The position numbers were made by a program, and so were the translations under genes. Below the pieces are notes generated by a model. It made no database searches. It was not told where the DNA came from and saw nothing but the letters and a program-made list of their open reading frames with translations. From an uncultured Bacteroides sp. (GTDB lineage Bacteria > Bacteroidota > Bacteroidia > Bacteroidales > Bacteroidaceae): a stretch of 14,017 bases of DNA. Shown piece after piece: positions 1 through 7,646 of the stretch (the stretch's first letter is position 1; each line of letters begins with the position of its first letter). Location: NCBI GenBank assembly GCA_934716785.1, contig CAKUYM010000086.1, positions 1 through 14,017 on the forward strand, in the 5' to 3' direction.

Positions 1-611
1 GAGCCGGGCTATGCGAGAGTTTGACGCGTATCCCGATGGTATGGGCGGGATATCATATTAAAAACCAGCCTGCCCCTATGAATAGCCACGTGTCGATAGC
101 CGATCTTTTCCCCACTTTTTGTTCCGCTATCGGAGCAGAAATACCGGCGGGTGTTCAGGGGCGCAGCCTGTGGCCGATGCTGACGGGGGAAGCTTATCCG
201 GAGAATGAATTTTCCAGCATTGTTGTACAGCAGGGTTTCGGAGGAGCAGATGTCGGGCTGGACTCTTCTCTGACTTTTGAACAGGAGGGGGCATTGACTC
301 CCGGTAAAATAGCTCACTTTGATGAGTTGAATACTTGGACACAAAGCGGCACCTCGCGTATGATAAGAAAAGATGACTGGAAACTGGTAATGAATCATTG
401 TGGCAACGGGGAACTCTATAATTTAAAGAAAGATCCTTCGGAGATTCATAATCTGTTTGGTGAGAAAAGATACAGTGAGATTCAAACAGAACTTCTAACC
501 CGACTGCTTGCATGGGAATTGCGTTTGCAGGATCCGCTGCCGCTTCCGCAAAGACGTTACCATTTTAAACAGAATCCGTTCAATTATCTTTGGTCGGACA
601 AGAATAAATAA
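1..611 (+). CDS. S1-family sulfatase, C-terminal part (5' end outside window)
   Basis: About 200 residues of the C-terminal half of a family S1 (FGly-type) sulfatase. The frame is open from position 3 to the left edge, so the N-terminal domain with the catalytic CxPxR/SxPxR motif and most metal ligands lies outside the window. The visible part starts in the 'S-L-x-R-I-P-M-V-W-A-G' strand, followed by the usual 'I-A-D-L-F-P-T' helix (the D-x-x-P-T position of sulfatases) and the GRSLWPML segment. It ends in the small C-terminal subdomain with the typical 'DDWKLV...GELYNLKKDPSEIHNL' pattern. The GH43, second sulfatase and GH2 genes downstream on the same strand suggest it removes sulfate from a host or dietary glycan in the periplasm or at the surface. 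The substrate and S1 subfamily cannot be read from this half. It is a normal gene cut by the window, with no internal stop. Confidence 0.9.
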   Translation, partial: AGLCESLTRIPMVWAGYHIKNQPAPMNSHVSIADLFPTFCSAIGAEIPAGVQGRSLWPMLTGEAYPENEFSSIVVQQGFGGADVGLDSSLTFEQEGALTPGKIAHFDELNTWTQSGTSRMIRKDDWKLVMNHCGNGELYNLKKDPSEIHNLFGEKRYSEIQTELLTRLLAWELRLQDPLPLPQRRYHFKQNPFNYLWSDKNK

Positions 612-674
612 GAAGATTGTACATACCTACGGATATTAAAAACATGCTTCCATGAGGTCTGCTCTGCGACGGCT

Positions 675-682
675 TACTTTTG
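675..682 (+). promoter_or_regulatory. Candidate Bacteroidota -7 box upstream of the GH43 gene
   Basis: TACTTTTG is a perfect match to the Bacteroides TAnnTTTG -7 consensus. It lies 27 bp before the ATG at 710, in the 98-bp gap after the first sulfatase. It could give the GH43-sulfatase-GH2 genes their own transcript start within the larger operon. I see no clear -33 TTTG, so the call rests on the -7 box and its position. Confidence 0.45.
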
Positions 683-709
683 TATCCGTAATAATAAAAA
701 CAAGAATAT

Positions 710-1840
710 ATGAAATTGATTTTGCGATTAGGGCTGATCCTGCTTACAGGATTTACTTCCATCTCTACTGCATCGGCACAGGTATATGGAGCGGCAGATA
801 CCAATGCTCCGGAGTTACGTGTTCCGGCATTTGTTACACCGGCATTTGATTACTGGATGAGGGATACTTGGGCCACGTTGGGTCCCGACGGTTATTATTA
901 TATAACGGGAACGACTTCCACTCCCGAACGTTACTTCCCGGGACAAAGGCATTGTTGGGATTGGAACGACGGTTTGTATCTGTGGCGCTCCAAGGATATG
1001 AAGTCTTGGGAAGCCATGGGACGGATATGGTCGATGGCAGAAGACGGGACCTGGCAAAAGAAGCCGAAAGTATATAAAGCGGGAGAGAAATATCCGAAGA
1101 AGTCTATCAATGGTGATCCGCTGGACAACCGGTTTCATGCGGTATGGGCTTCTGAAATGCATTATATCAAGAGTGCGAAGAACTGGTTTATCGTTGCTTG
1201 TATGAATGAGTCGGCAGGTGGAAGAGGTTCTTTTATACTGAGGAGTAAGACAGGAAAGCCGGAAGGACCGTATGAGAATATTGAGGGCAATAAAGATAAA
1301 GCTATCTTCCCGAATATCGACGGCAGTTTGTTTGAGGATACGGACGGCACTGTTTATTTTGTCGGGCATAACCATTATATCGCCCGTATGAAACCGGATA
1401 TGAGCGGATTTGCCGAAGAACTGAAAACTCTGAAAGAGACGAAATATGATCCGGAACCGTATATTGAGGGAGCATTTATTTTTAAATACGATAATAAATA
1501 TCACTTGGTACAGGCCATATGGTCGCATCGTACCTCGGAAGGTGATACTTATATCGAGAAGAAAGGGGTGACTTCACCGAAGACACGCTATAGTTATGAC
1601 TGTATCATATCCACAGCCGATAATGTGTACGGTCCATATGGCGAACGTTATAATGCCATCACTGGCGGAGGGCACAACAATCTTTTTCAGGATAAGGATG
1701 GAAACTGGTGGGCTACCATGTTCTTCAATCCGCGCGGGGCACAGGCTGCGGAGTATAAGGTGACATGTCGTCCCGGATTGATTCCGATGATATATGAAAA
1801 TGGAAAATTTAAACCCAACTTTAATTATAATACCAAATGA
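710..1840 (+). CDS. Secreted GH43-type five-bladed beta-propeller glycoside hydrolase
   Basis: A 376-residue exported enzyme with a signal peptide of about 23 residues (hydrophobic LILRLGLILLTGF, then ASA before Gln24). The rest is one catalytic beta-propeller with the three acidic positions of clan GH-F family 43: Asp52 in 'RDTW' before the 'DGYYYITGT' strand (general base), Asp204 in 'NIDGSLFEDTDG' (pKa-modulating Asp), and Glu253 in 'YIEGAFIFKYDNKYHL' (general acid). GH43 members cleave arabinose, xylose or galactose linkages by inversion. No accessory carbohydrate-binding domain is present; the length equals a bare catalytic module. The ATG at 710 is chosen because the signal peptide begins there. 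The stop overlaps the next sulfatase start by 4 bp, implying translational coupling. GH117, a related propeller family, is an alternative call. The substrate is unknown; neighbouring sulfatases point to a sulfated glycan. Confidence 0.78.
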   Translation: MKLILRLGLILLTGFTSISTASAQVYGAADTNAPELRVPAFVTPAFDYWMRDTWATLGPDGYYYITGTTSTPERYFPGQRHCWDWNDGLYLWRSKDMKSWEAMGRIWSMAEDGTWQKKPKVYKAGEKYPKKSINGDPLDNRFHAVWASEMHYIKSAKNWFIVACMNESAGGRGSFILRSKTGKPEGPYENIEGNKDKAIFPNIDGSLFEDTDGTVYFVGHNHYIARMKPDMSGFAEELKTLKETKYDPEPYIEGAFIFKYDNKYHLVQAIWSHRTSEGDTYIEKKGVTSPKTRYSYDCIISTADNVYGPYGERYNAITGGGHNNLFQDKDGNWWATMFFNPRGAQAAEYKVTCRPGLIPMIYENGKFKPNFNYNTK

Positions 1841-3504
1841 AAACTTCTTTATTGATGGCAGGTAGCCTGGCTATGGCTTCGATGGCATACGCGCAGGAAA
1901 AGCCGAATATTATCATTATACTGGCAGATGACTTGGGATTCTCCGATCTCGGTTGTTTCGGTGGTGAGATTCATACACCGTCATTGGATAAATTGGCGGA
2001 GAATGGCGTTCGCATGACGCAGATGTATAACAGTGCACGCAGTTGTCCGTCCCGCGCCAATCTGTTGACAGGACTTTATCCGCATCAAACAGGGTTGGGG
2101 CATATGGACGGTAGTCACCCGGCATGGCCGAAAGGATATTCGGGCTTCCGTTCCAATTCGGACAACGTTACAATTGCCGAAGTATTGAAAGAGGCGGGAT
2201 ATTTCACGGCAATGTCGGGGAAATGGCATTTGGGGAATAAGTCCAATCCGATTCTTCGTGGTTTTCAAGAGTACTACGGCCTGTTGGGTGGGTTCAATTC
2301 TTTCTGGAATCCGGCAGTATATACCCGTTTGCCGAAAGACCGTCCCCTTAGGCACTATGAAGAAGGAACTTTCTACGCAACGAATGTGATTACTGATTAT
2401 GCAATTGACTTTATAGATCAGGCACATCAGGAGAAGAAGCCGTTGTTCCTCTATCTTGCCTATAATGCTCCTCATTTCCCTTTGCATGCTCCGAAAGAAG
2501 TGACCGATAAATATATGTCTCTTTATATGCAGGGATGGGATAAGATTCGTGACGCGCGGTGGAAACGAATTGTAGACCTGAAACTCTTGCAAGGAAAACC
2601 GGAACTTAGTCCGCGGGGTGTAGTTCCCGAAAGTCTGTTTGAAGATGAAACGCATCCGTTGCCGGCATGGGACTCCTTGACGAAAGATCAGCAGACCGAT
2701 CTGGCACGGCGTATGTCTATCTTTGCCGCTATGGTAGATGTAATGGATACAAATATCGGTAGGGTAGTGGATGAATTGAAGAAAAACGGTGAGCTGGACA
2801 ATACGTTCATCATGTTTATGTCCGATAACGGTGCTTGCGCCGAATGGCATGAATTCGGTTTCGACAAGCAGACGGGAATCGAATATCATACGCATACCGG
2901 AAAGGAACTTGATCAGATGGGGTTGCCCGGAACCTATCATCATTACGGGACCGGCTGGGCAAATGTATGTTGCACACCGTTCACGCTATATAAACACTAT
3001 GCGCATGAAGGCGGTATCTCTACTCCATGCATCATTTCCTGGGGGAACCATGTGAAGAATAAAGGCGGATTGGATCATCAGCCTGCACAGTTCTCCGATA
3101 TCATGTCTACTTGTGTGGAACTGGCAGGAGCTACTTATCCGAAAGAATATCAAGGGAGAGCGATTCTGCCTACAGTGGGTCGGTCTATCCTTCCGATAGT
3201 GAAAGGAAAGAAGATGCCTGAGAGATATATTTATGCGGAACATGAAGGTAATCGTATGGTACGCAAGGGTGACTGGAAACTGGTTTCCGCCAACTTCAAG
3301 GGCGACGAATGGGAACTGTATAACATCAAAGAAGACCGTACCGAGCAACACAACCTGATCGGTAAATACCCTAAAAAGGTAAAAGAACTCGAAACTGCCT
3401 ATTTTGAATGGGCGGATAAGAGTGATGTCCTGTATTTCCAGAAAATGTGGAATACATATAATAAAAATCGACGGAAGGATTTCAAAGAATATAAAACCCG
3501 CTAA
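1837..3504 (+). CDS. Secreted S1 sulfatase with serine-type (SxPxR) active site
   Basis: A complete 555-residue sulfatase with a signal peptide ending near Ala19 (AYA before Gln20). Metal-ligand motif 'ILADDLG' is at about 28-34. The maturation motif reads S69-C-P-S-R73 followed by 'ANLLTGLYPHQTGLGHM'. In the C/S-x-P-x-R frame the residue converted to formylglycine is therefore Ser69, not Cys70. Further conserved positions are the 'GKWHLG' stretch (Lys129, His131), 'APHFPLHAP' (His213), and Asp330-Asn331 in 'MSDNGA'. The C-terminal subdomain carries 'GDWKLV...WELYNIKEDRTEQHNL'. The layout resembles S1 arylsulfatases with a CCPTR motif and GLYPHQxGxGHM continuation (S1_4-like, from memory), but with Ser for the first Cys. 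It would need an anaerobic sulfatase-maturating radical SAM enzyme encoded elsewhere. It is coupled to the GH43 gene by an ATGA overlap and lies 6 bp before GH2. Confidence 0.92.
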   Translation: MKTSLLMAGSLAMASMAYAQEKPNIIIILADDLGFSDLGCFGGEIHTPSLDKLAENGVRMTQMYNSARSCPSRANLLTGLYPHQTGLGHMDGSHPAWPKGYSGFRSNSDNVTIAEVLKEAGYFTAMSGKWHLGNKSNPILRGFQEYYGLLGGFNSFWNPAVYTRLPKDRPLRHYEEGTFYATNVITDYAIDFIDQAHQEKKPLFLYLAYNAPHFPLHAPKEVTDKYMSLYMQGWDKIRDARWKRIVDLKLLQGKPELSPRGVVPESLFEDETHPLPAWDSLTKDQQTDLARRMSIFAAMVDVMDTNIGRVVDELKKNGELDNTFIMFMSDNGACAEWHEFGFDKQTGIEYHTHTGKELDQMGLPGTYHHYGTGWANVCCTPFTLYKHYAHEGGISTPCIISWGNHVKNKGGLDHQPAQFSDIMSTCVELAGATYPKEYQGRAILPTVGRSILPIVKGKKMPERYIYAEHEGNRMVRKGDWKLVSANFKGDEWELYNIKEDRTEQHNLIGKYPKKVKELETAYFEWADKSDVLYFQKMWNTYNKNRRKDFKEYKTR

Positions 3505-3510
3505 TTATTT

Positions 3511-5715
3511 ATGGATAAGAGAATCTTACTAACGCTGGCTTTAGGAGCCATGTCGCAAGTAGTTGTTCATGCATGGGCTCCCAAAGGAGACAAGATTAAA
3601 ACAGTGTGGGCAGAACGGGTGACACCGGAAAATGTGTGGCAAAGTTATCCCAGGCCACAGCTGCAACGTGCAGAATGGATCAATTTGAATGGATTATGGA
3701 AGTATGCCGTGACAGATCAAAATACTGTCAGGAAGGATGTTTCCTTTGACGGAGAAATCTTAGTTCCGTTTGCAATTGAATCGTCTCTGTCAGGAGTGCA
3801 GAGAACGTTTCTTCCTACGGACAAACTGTGGTATCAACGTGAGTTCACGTTGGACTCTTCTTGGAAAGGAAAGTCTACAATCTTACATTTCGGAGCAGTG
3901 GATTATGAGTGTCAGGTGTGGGTGAATAATCGGCTGGTTGGAACGCATAAGGGAGGAAATAACCCATTCTCATTCGATATAACCAAATACTTGAAGAAGA
4001 GTGGTTCTCAGAGTATTGAAGTGGCTGTGACCGATCCCACAGATACGGAGTCTATCTCCCGTGGGAAACAGCAACTCAATCAAGAGGGCATCTGGTATAC
4101 ACCTGTATCGGGTATTTGGCAGACGGTGTGGTTGGAAGCGGTGGATAAGACTTATATCCGCCAGGTACTTCCTACCGCTGATATTGAAAAAAAGTCCGTG
4201 CGATTGGCTTTCGATATGGTTGGCGCCAAGGGCAATGAAGAGGTGAAGATAGAAGTATTGGATGAGGGGAAAGTAATTAAGACAGTAGAGCAGAAGTTGC
4301 GTGGTGCGGTTGAGGTGACTGTTCCGGATGCTGTCTTGTGGTCTCCCGAGTCTCCGAAACTGTATCATTTGAATATTGTCTTGTCCAATGGAGGGCGTGT
4401 CTTGGATCGGGTTAAGAGTTATTTTGCTTTGAGAAAAGTCGATGTGCGGAAAGATGAGTACGGGTATAACCGTATTTGCCTGAATAACCGGTCCATCTTC
4501 CAATACGGTCCGCTCGACCAAGGTTGGTGGCCCGACGGCTTGCTGACGCCTCCGTCCGAAGAAGCGATGTTGTGGGATATGGTGCAGTTGAAGAAGATGG
4601 GATTTAACATGATCCGTAAGCATATCAAGGTAGAACCGGAGCAGTATTATTACTATGCCGATTCTTTAGGATTGATGATGTGGCAGGATATGGTATCCGG
4701 TTTTGCAACGGCAAGGAAGAAGGACGAGCATGTCAGTCCGTTGGCTGCTACCGATTGGAATGCTCCTGAAGAGCATACCCGCCAATGGCAAAAAGAGATG
4801 TTCGAAATGATAGACCGTCTCCGCTTTTATCCTTGTATCACTACTTGGGTGGTATTCAATGAAGGATGGGGACAGCATAATACGGTGGAAATCGTAAATA
4901 AAGTGATTAAGTATGACGATTCACGCTTGATAAATGGGGTGACCGGTTGGACGGATAGGGGAGTAGGCAACATGTACGATGTCCATAATTATCCTGTTAC
5001 TTCAATGATTCTGCCTGAAAATAATGGTAATCGCATTTCTGTTTTGGGAGAATTTGGCGGCTACGGTTGGCCGATCAAAGATCATATTTGGAATCCGAAT
5101 ATGAGGAACTGGGGGTATAAGAATATAGATGGAGCGATGGCTCTGATAGATAGTTACGGTCGCTTGGTATACGATTTGGAAACATTGATAGCTCAGGGAT
5201 TGAGTGCGGCGGTTTATACACAGACTACCGATGTGGAAGGAGAAGTGAATGGCTTGATTACTTATGACCGGAAAGTGATAAAAATACCGGAAGGTTTGTT
5301 ACATTTGATGCACTCTCGTTTGTATGAGGTTACTCCGGCGAAAGCTGTTACTCTGGTTGCCGACAGTCAGAATGGAGACCGGAATACTCGGCTTGTCAGC
5401 GTGAATGGCTGGGAACAGAAAATGACTTCTTTACCTTTTGATTGTCCGCCTCGTTCCACTGTAGTATCTGAAGCTACTTTCAAGGTAGATAAGGATTTCA
5501 GCCATTTGTCGCTATGGCTGCATGTTGCCGGAGATACCAAAGTGTGGCTGAATGGTGTAGAGGTCTTTGCACAGGAGGCAAAACAGACCAGACAGTATAA
5601 TCAATATAATATCAGCGATTATAGCCGCTACCTGTTGAAAGGGAATAACCTGTTGAAGATTGAAGTGAAAGAGTGTAAAAAGATGAAATTCGATTATGGG
5701 CTGAGAGCTTATTGA
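3511..5715 (+). CDS. Secreted GH2-family glycoside hydrolase (beta-galactosidase-like)
   Basis: A 734-residue enzyme with a signal peptide of about 21 residues. Domain order: N-terminal jelly-roll sugar-binding domain (about 45-210, with 'LNGLWKY', 'VPFAIESSLSG', 'LWYQREF', 'GAVDYECQVWVNN'), an immunoglobulin-like domain (about 215-310), a TIM barrel (about 315-610) and a C-terminal beta-sandwich (about 640-734, with 'VWLNGVEVF'). Acid/base Glu451 is in 'VVFNEGWGQ' and the nucleophile Glu514 in 'SVLGEFGGYG'; both are intact, so a retaining hydrolase is expected. The segment at the barrel start, where LacZ-type enzymes have an N-R-H-E motif, is instead 'NNRSIFQYGPLDQGWWPDG'. This marks a divergent GH2 branch whose sugar specificity cannot be assumed. 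It is the last gene of the operon, 6 bp after the sulfatase and just before a terminator, and probably acts in the periplasm after desulfation. Confidence 0.88.
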   Translation: MDKRILLTLALGAMSQVVVHAWAPKGDKIKTVWAERVTPENVWQSYPRPQLQRAEWINLNGLWKYAVTDQNTVRKDVSFDGEILVPFAIESSLSGVQRTFLPTDKLWYQREFTLDSSWKGKSTILHFGAVDYECQVWVNNRLVGTHKGGNNPFSFDITKYLKKSGSQSIEVAVTDPTDTESISRGKQQLNQEGIWYTPVSGIWQTVWLEAVDKTYIRQVLPTADIEKKSVRLAFDMVGAKGNEEVKIEVLDEGKVIKTVEQKLRGAVEVTVPDAVLWSPESPKLYHLNIVLSNGGRVLDRVKSYFALRKVDVRKDEYGYNRICLNNRSIFQYGPLDQGWWPDGLLTPPSEEAMLWDMVQLKKMGFNMIRKHIKVEPEQYYYYADSLGLMMWQDMVSGFATARKKDEHVSPLAATDWNAPEEHTRQWQKEMFEMIDRLRFYPCITTWVVFNEGWGQHNTVEIVNKVIKYDDSRLINGVTGWTDRGVGNMYDVHNYPVTSMILPENNGNRISVLGEFGGYGWPIKDHIWNPNMRNWGYKNIDGAMALIDSYGRLVYDLETLIAQGLSAAVYTQTTDVEGEVNGLITYDRKVIKIPEGLLHLMHSRLYEVTPAKAVTLVADSQNGDRNTRLVSVNGWEQKMTSLPFDCPPRSTVVSEATFKVDKDFSHLSLWLHVAGDTKVWLNGVEVFAQEAKQTRQYNQYNISDYSRYLLKGNNLLKIEVKECKKMKFDYGLRAY

Positions 5716-5754
5716 TGGCAGGTGTTGTATAATTTGTTTATAACTTAGTAATAG

Positions 5755-5797
5755 AAAAGGACTGTCCTTGCATTTATGCTTGGGCAGTCTTTTTTTT
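5755..5797 (+). terminator. Intrinsic terminator of the sulfatase/GH operon
   Basis: An 8-bp stem, GACTGTCC (5760-5767) with GGGCAGTC (5782-5789, one G-U pair), closes a loop that can itself pair GCAT with ATGC. It is followed directly by eight T residues (5790-5797). It lies 40 bp after the GH2 stop codon. Confidence 0.85.
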
Positions 5798-5881
5798 AAA
5801 TGTTTTTTCCGCAATCTATTTTTACGGTTACTACTAATGCATATTTTTAAGATTCATTTCTCATGTTCTCATTGTTTTGAG

Positions 5882-5933
5882 GTAAACGTCAGATAATAAA
5901 CGATATAGGTGATGAGAAATGCATTCTCAAAAC
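5882..5933 (+). repeat. Left arm of a ~52-bp long inverted repeat
   Basis: Starts GTAAACGTCAGATAATAAAC and ends in CTCAAAAC. Its reverse complement recurs at 6434-6486, with two single substitutions in the first 42 positions followed by a short stretch with one indel and one or two changes. The innermost CTCAAAAC is identical in both arms. The same GTTTTGAG word also lies just outside this arm at 5874-5881. Confidence 0.85.
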
Positions 5934-6218
5934 TGCGTCTCTCATTGTTTGCTCGCAGAAAGACGTTGATTTAGCTCATTTCTCATGCTTGCCGAACGAT
6001 TTCTCATGCTCGTTAGGATATATATTTCTATGATATCCATTCTCATTCGGTGTATAAATAGACCGTGCCGGCTTGTCTGCAAGTGTTCACTTAGAGTGTA
6101 TAGCTATTGCAGTTCTGATTGAATACTGATTGGTATGTTGTGTAGCTGGTATCATTGTGTCATTCAGCCTTTATCATCATGCTATTTAGGTTTCATTTCA
6201 TTCGTTCTACTGTAGTGC

Positions 6219-6288
6219 ACAGATCGTTGCACTCCGGTAGACAGATCGTTGCACTGTAGTGAGACGAACTGTGCACTATAGTGCAACG
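6219..6288. repeat. TGCACT direct and palindromic repeat cluster
   Basis: The 15-mer ACAGATCGTTGCACT occurs at 6219-6233 and again at 6241-6255, a 22-bp period. An inverted copy of its core, AGTGCAACG, is at 6280-6288. A perfect 14-bp palindrome TGCACTATAGTGCA lies at 6272-6285, and a related TAGTGCACAG is at 6213-6222. The units are alternating inverted and direct copies of one core, unlike a CRISPR array. Confidence 0.8.
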
Positions 6289-6421
6289 GTTGCGATATAG
6301 CTTCAATGAAACGATGATGCCTATAGGACAACACGTCAATGTTTACTTGCTTCCATGCAGATGATAGCTTGTTTTCATATAAAGTGAGATTGACCGGGGT
6401 ATGAGATGAGAGGGATAAATG

Positions 6422-6456
6422 ATGAGAAATGCCGTTTTGAGGATGGCATTTCTCAT
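6422..6456. repeat. 12-bp perfect hairpin, possible 3' end of the dprA transcript
   Basis: ATGAGAAATGCC (6422-6433) pairs perfectly with GGCATTTCTCAT (6445-6456) around an 11-nt loop. It lies 66 bp downstream of the dprA stop in the minus direction and overlaps the right arm of the long inverted repeat. No T run follows on either strand, so it is not a typical intrinsic terminator, but it could stabilise a 3' end. Confidence 0.55.
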
Positions 6457-6486
6457 TACCTATATCGTTTATTATCTGATGTTTAC
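6434..6486 (-). repeat. Right arm of the long inverted repeat
   Basis: The 53-bp partner of 5882-5933: read on the minus strand it starts GTAAACATCAGATAATAAAC and ends CTCAAAAC. The outer ends of the two arms are about 605 bp apart and enclose a 500-bp spacer. It ends 35 bp before the 3' end of dprA. No short direct duplication is seen just outside the arms. Confidence 0.85.
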
Positions 6487-6521
6487 TTTAAAATGTTTTC
6501 CTGTAGCATCATCTATATGAG

Positions 6522-7646
6522 CTATGTCAGTAACTGGTACATTCCTCCCGCCAACACCCGGATCACTCCTTTCATCTCCAGTTCGAAAAGAATGGCGTTT
6601 ATCTTATGTACGGGGATATCTGCTTCTACCACGAGAGAGTTGATTTGCAAGTTTCCCTGTCTTTCCAGAATAGCTACTATCTTCTGTTCCTCATCAGAGA
6701 GGTCAAGAAAAAGGCTGCGTTGTATATTTGCTTTTTCTGAGGCGGCTACCGGTGCATTCCAGCCCATCGCCTGCACAAAATCCTCGGCAGACAGCAGTAA
6801 GGAGGCTCTATTGTTCCTGATTAACCGGTTGCATCCTTTTGAATATTCATCATTCACCCTGCCGGGAAAGGCAAAGCAGTCGCGGTGATAGCTCTCGGCA
6901 AGCTCGGCTGTAATCAGCGAACCTCCTTTCTCGGCCGATTCAATGACGATTGTAGCGTCACACATACCGGCAACGATACGGTTGCGACCTACAAAGTTAT
7001 GACGGTCGGGATTTGTGCCGGACGCGAACTCTGTCAGTAATCCTCCTTTCTCAATCATCTCGACTGCTGTTTTTCGATGCACATAAGGATAAATGCGATC
7101 CAACCCATGGGCGAGGACACCTACCGTGGGCAGTTCATTGGTCAATGCTTCACGGTGTGCATGGATATCAATTCCATAAGCAAGTCCACTAACCACCAAT
7201 ACATCAGGACACAATGTTTTTAAATCTCGCAGGAAAGAGGCGCAGAGTTGAGTCCCGTAATTCGTGGCATTGCGGGTGCCCACCATATTGATGATATGGA
7301 GAGAGTTTAAATCAGTGTTCCCTTTAAAGAAAAGAACGATGGGGGCATCTTCACACTCCCGCAGGCGGGCAGGGTAATCCTTGTCATGAAAGGTAAGGCA
7401 TGAAATCCGGTTCTTCCGGACAAACTCATATTCCTGTTCGGCACGTGCGACGGCTTGCGGGCAGTCCAATGCATCCACTACCCGCCGGTTTATCTCAGGG
7501 ATACGTTCCGGCAGTTCTTTGCGCAGGCGGAAAACATCAACGGCACTATCCATGCCGTCGATAAGACGCTTCGCCCCGATATGCCCGATGCCGGGCACCA
7601 TTGTCAGGGCGATGCTATAAATTTGTTCTTCTTCGGAGCTGTTCAT
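6522..7646 (-). CDS. dprA: DNA-processing protein DprA
   Basis: A 374-residue DprA/Smf protein, which in naturally transforming bacteria binds incoming single-stranded DNA and loads RecA; in Bacteroides its role is less clear. An N-terminal helix-hairpin-helix (about 15-30, 'VPGIGHIGAKRL') is followed by the Rossmann-type DNA_processg_A domain (about 90-290). Its signature blocks are 'MVGTRNATNYG', 'SGLAYGIDIHAH', 'AHGLDRIYP', 'FVGRNRIVAGMCDATIVIE' and 'GSLITAELA'. A winged-helix DprA C-terminal domain occupies about 310-374. Length and domain order are normal. The start ATG overlaps the thioesterase stop by 4 bp (ATGA), so it is the last gene of a coupled three-gene operon. Confidence 0.96.
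   Translation of the reverse strand: MNSSEEEQIYSIALTMVPGIGHIGAKRLIDGMDSAVDVFRLRKELPERIPEINRRVVDALDCPQAVARAEQEYEFVRKNRISCLTFHDKDYPARLRECEDAPIVLFFKGNTDLNSLHIINMVGTRNATNYGTQLCASFLRDLKTLCPDVLVVSGLAYGIDIHAHREALTNELPTVGVLAHGLDRIYPYVHRKTAVEMIEKGGLLTEFASGTNPDRHNFVGRNRIVAGMCDATIVIESAEKGGSLITAELAESYHRDCFAFPGRVNDEYSKGCNRLIRNNRASLLLSAEDFVQAMGWNAPVAASEKANIQRSLFLDLSDEEQKIVAILERQGNLQINSLVVEADIPVHKINAILFELEMKGVIRVLAGGMYQLLT

Larger units (their letters stand above)
5798..6521. other. Repeat-rich 724-bp convergent intergenic region without a credible gene
   Basis: The region lies between the 3' ends of GH2 (plus strand) and dprA (minus strand). I find no reading frame with family-like content; the frame that opens at 6406 is antisense to dprA. 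It holds a pair of long inverted repeats, a cluster of TGCACT palindromes and direct repeats, and a local hairpin, each listed separately. There is also a small inverted repeat GGATAT/ATATCC (6016-6038), and repeated CATTTCTCAT-type words at 5855-5864, 5977-5986, 5998-6007 (first base G) and 6447-6456, with inverted copies near 5912-5922 and 6422-6432. No transposase fragment is visible. Confidence 0.7.

Noticed and set aside
1981..2943. Minus-strand open frame of 320 codons
   Set aside because: It is antisense to the second sulfatase, whose catalytic motifs are intact across the same stretch.
1..5715. Porphyran or agar utilization locus
   Set aside because: No GH86, GH16 or GH50 gene is present and the propeller enzyme has a GH43 triad; sulfatase plus GH2 alone does not identify the substrate.
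6219..6288. Short CRISPR-like array
   Set aside because: There are only two direct copies, with a 7-bp spacer; the other copies are inverted and there are no cas genes.
5872..6495. Target-site duplication flanking the long inverted repeat
   Set aside because: Bases just outside the arms (TTTTGAG on the left, TTTAAAA on the right) do not match, so I cannot claim transposition from the sequence.
6406..6888. Plus-strand open frame of 160 codons
   Set aside because: Most of it is antisense to dprA and the product has no family-like features.
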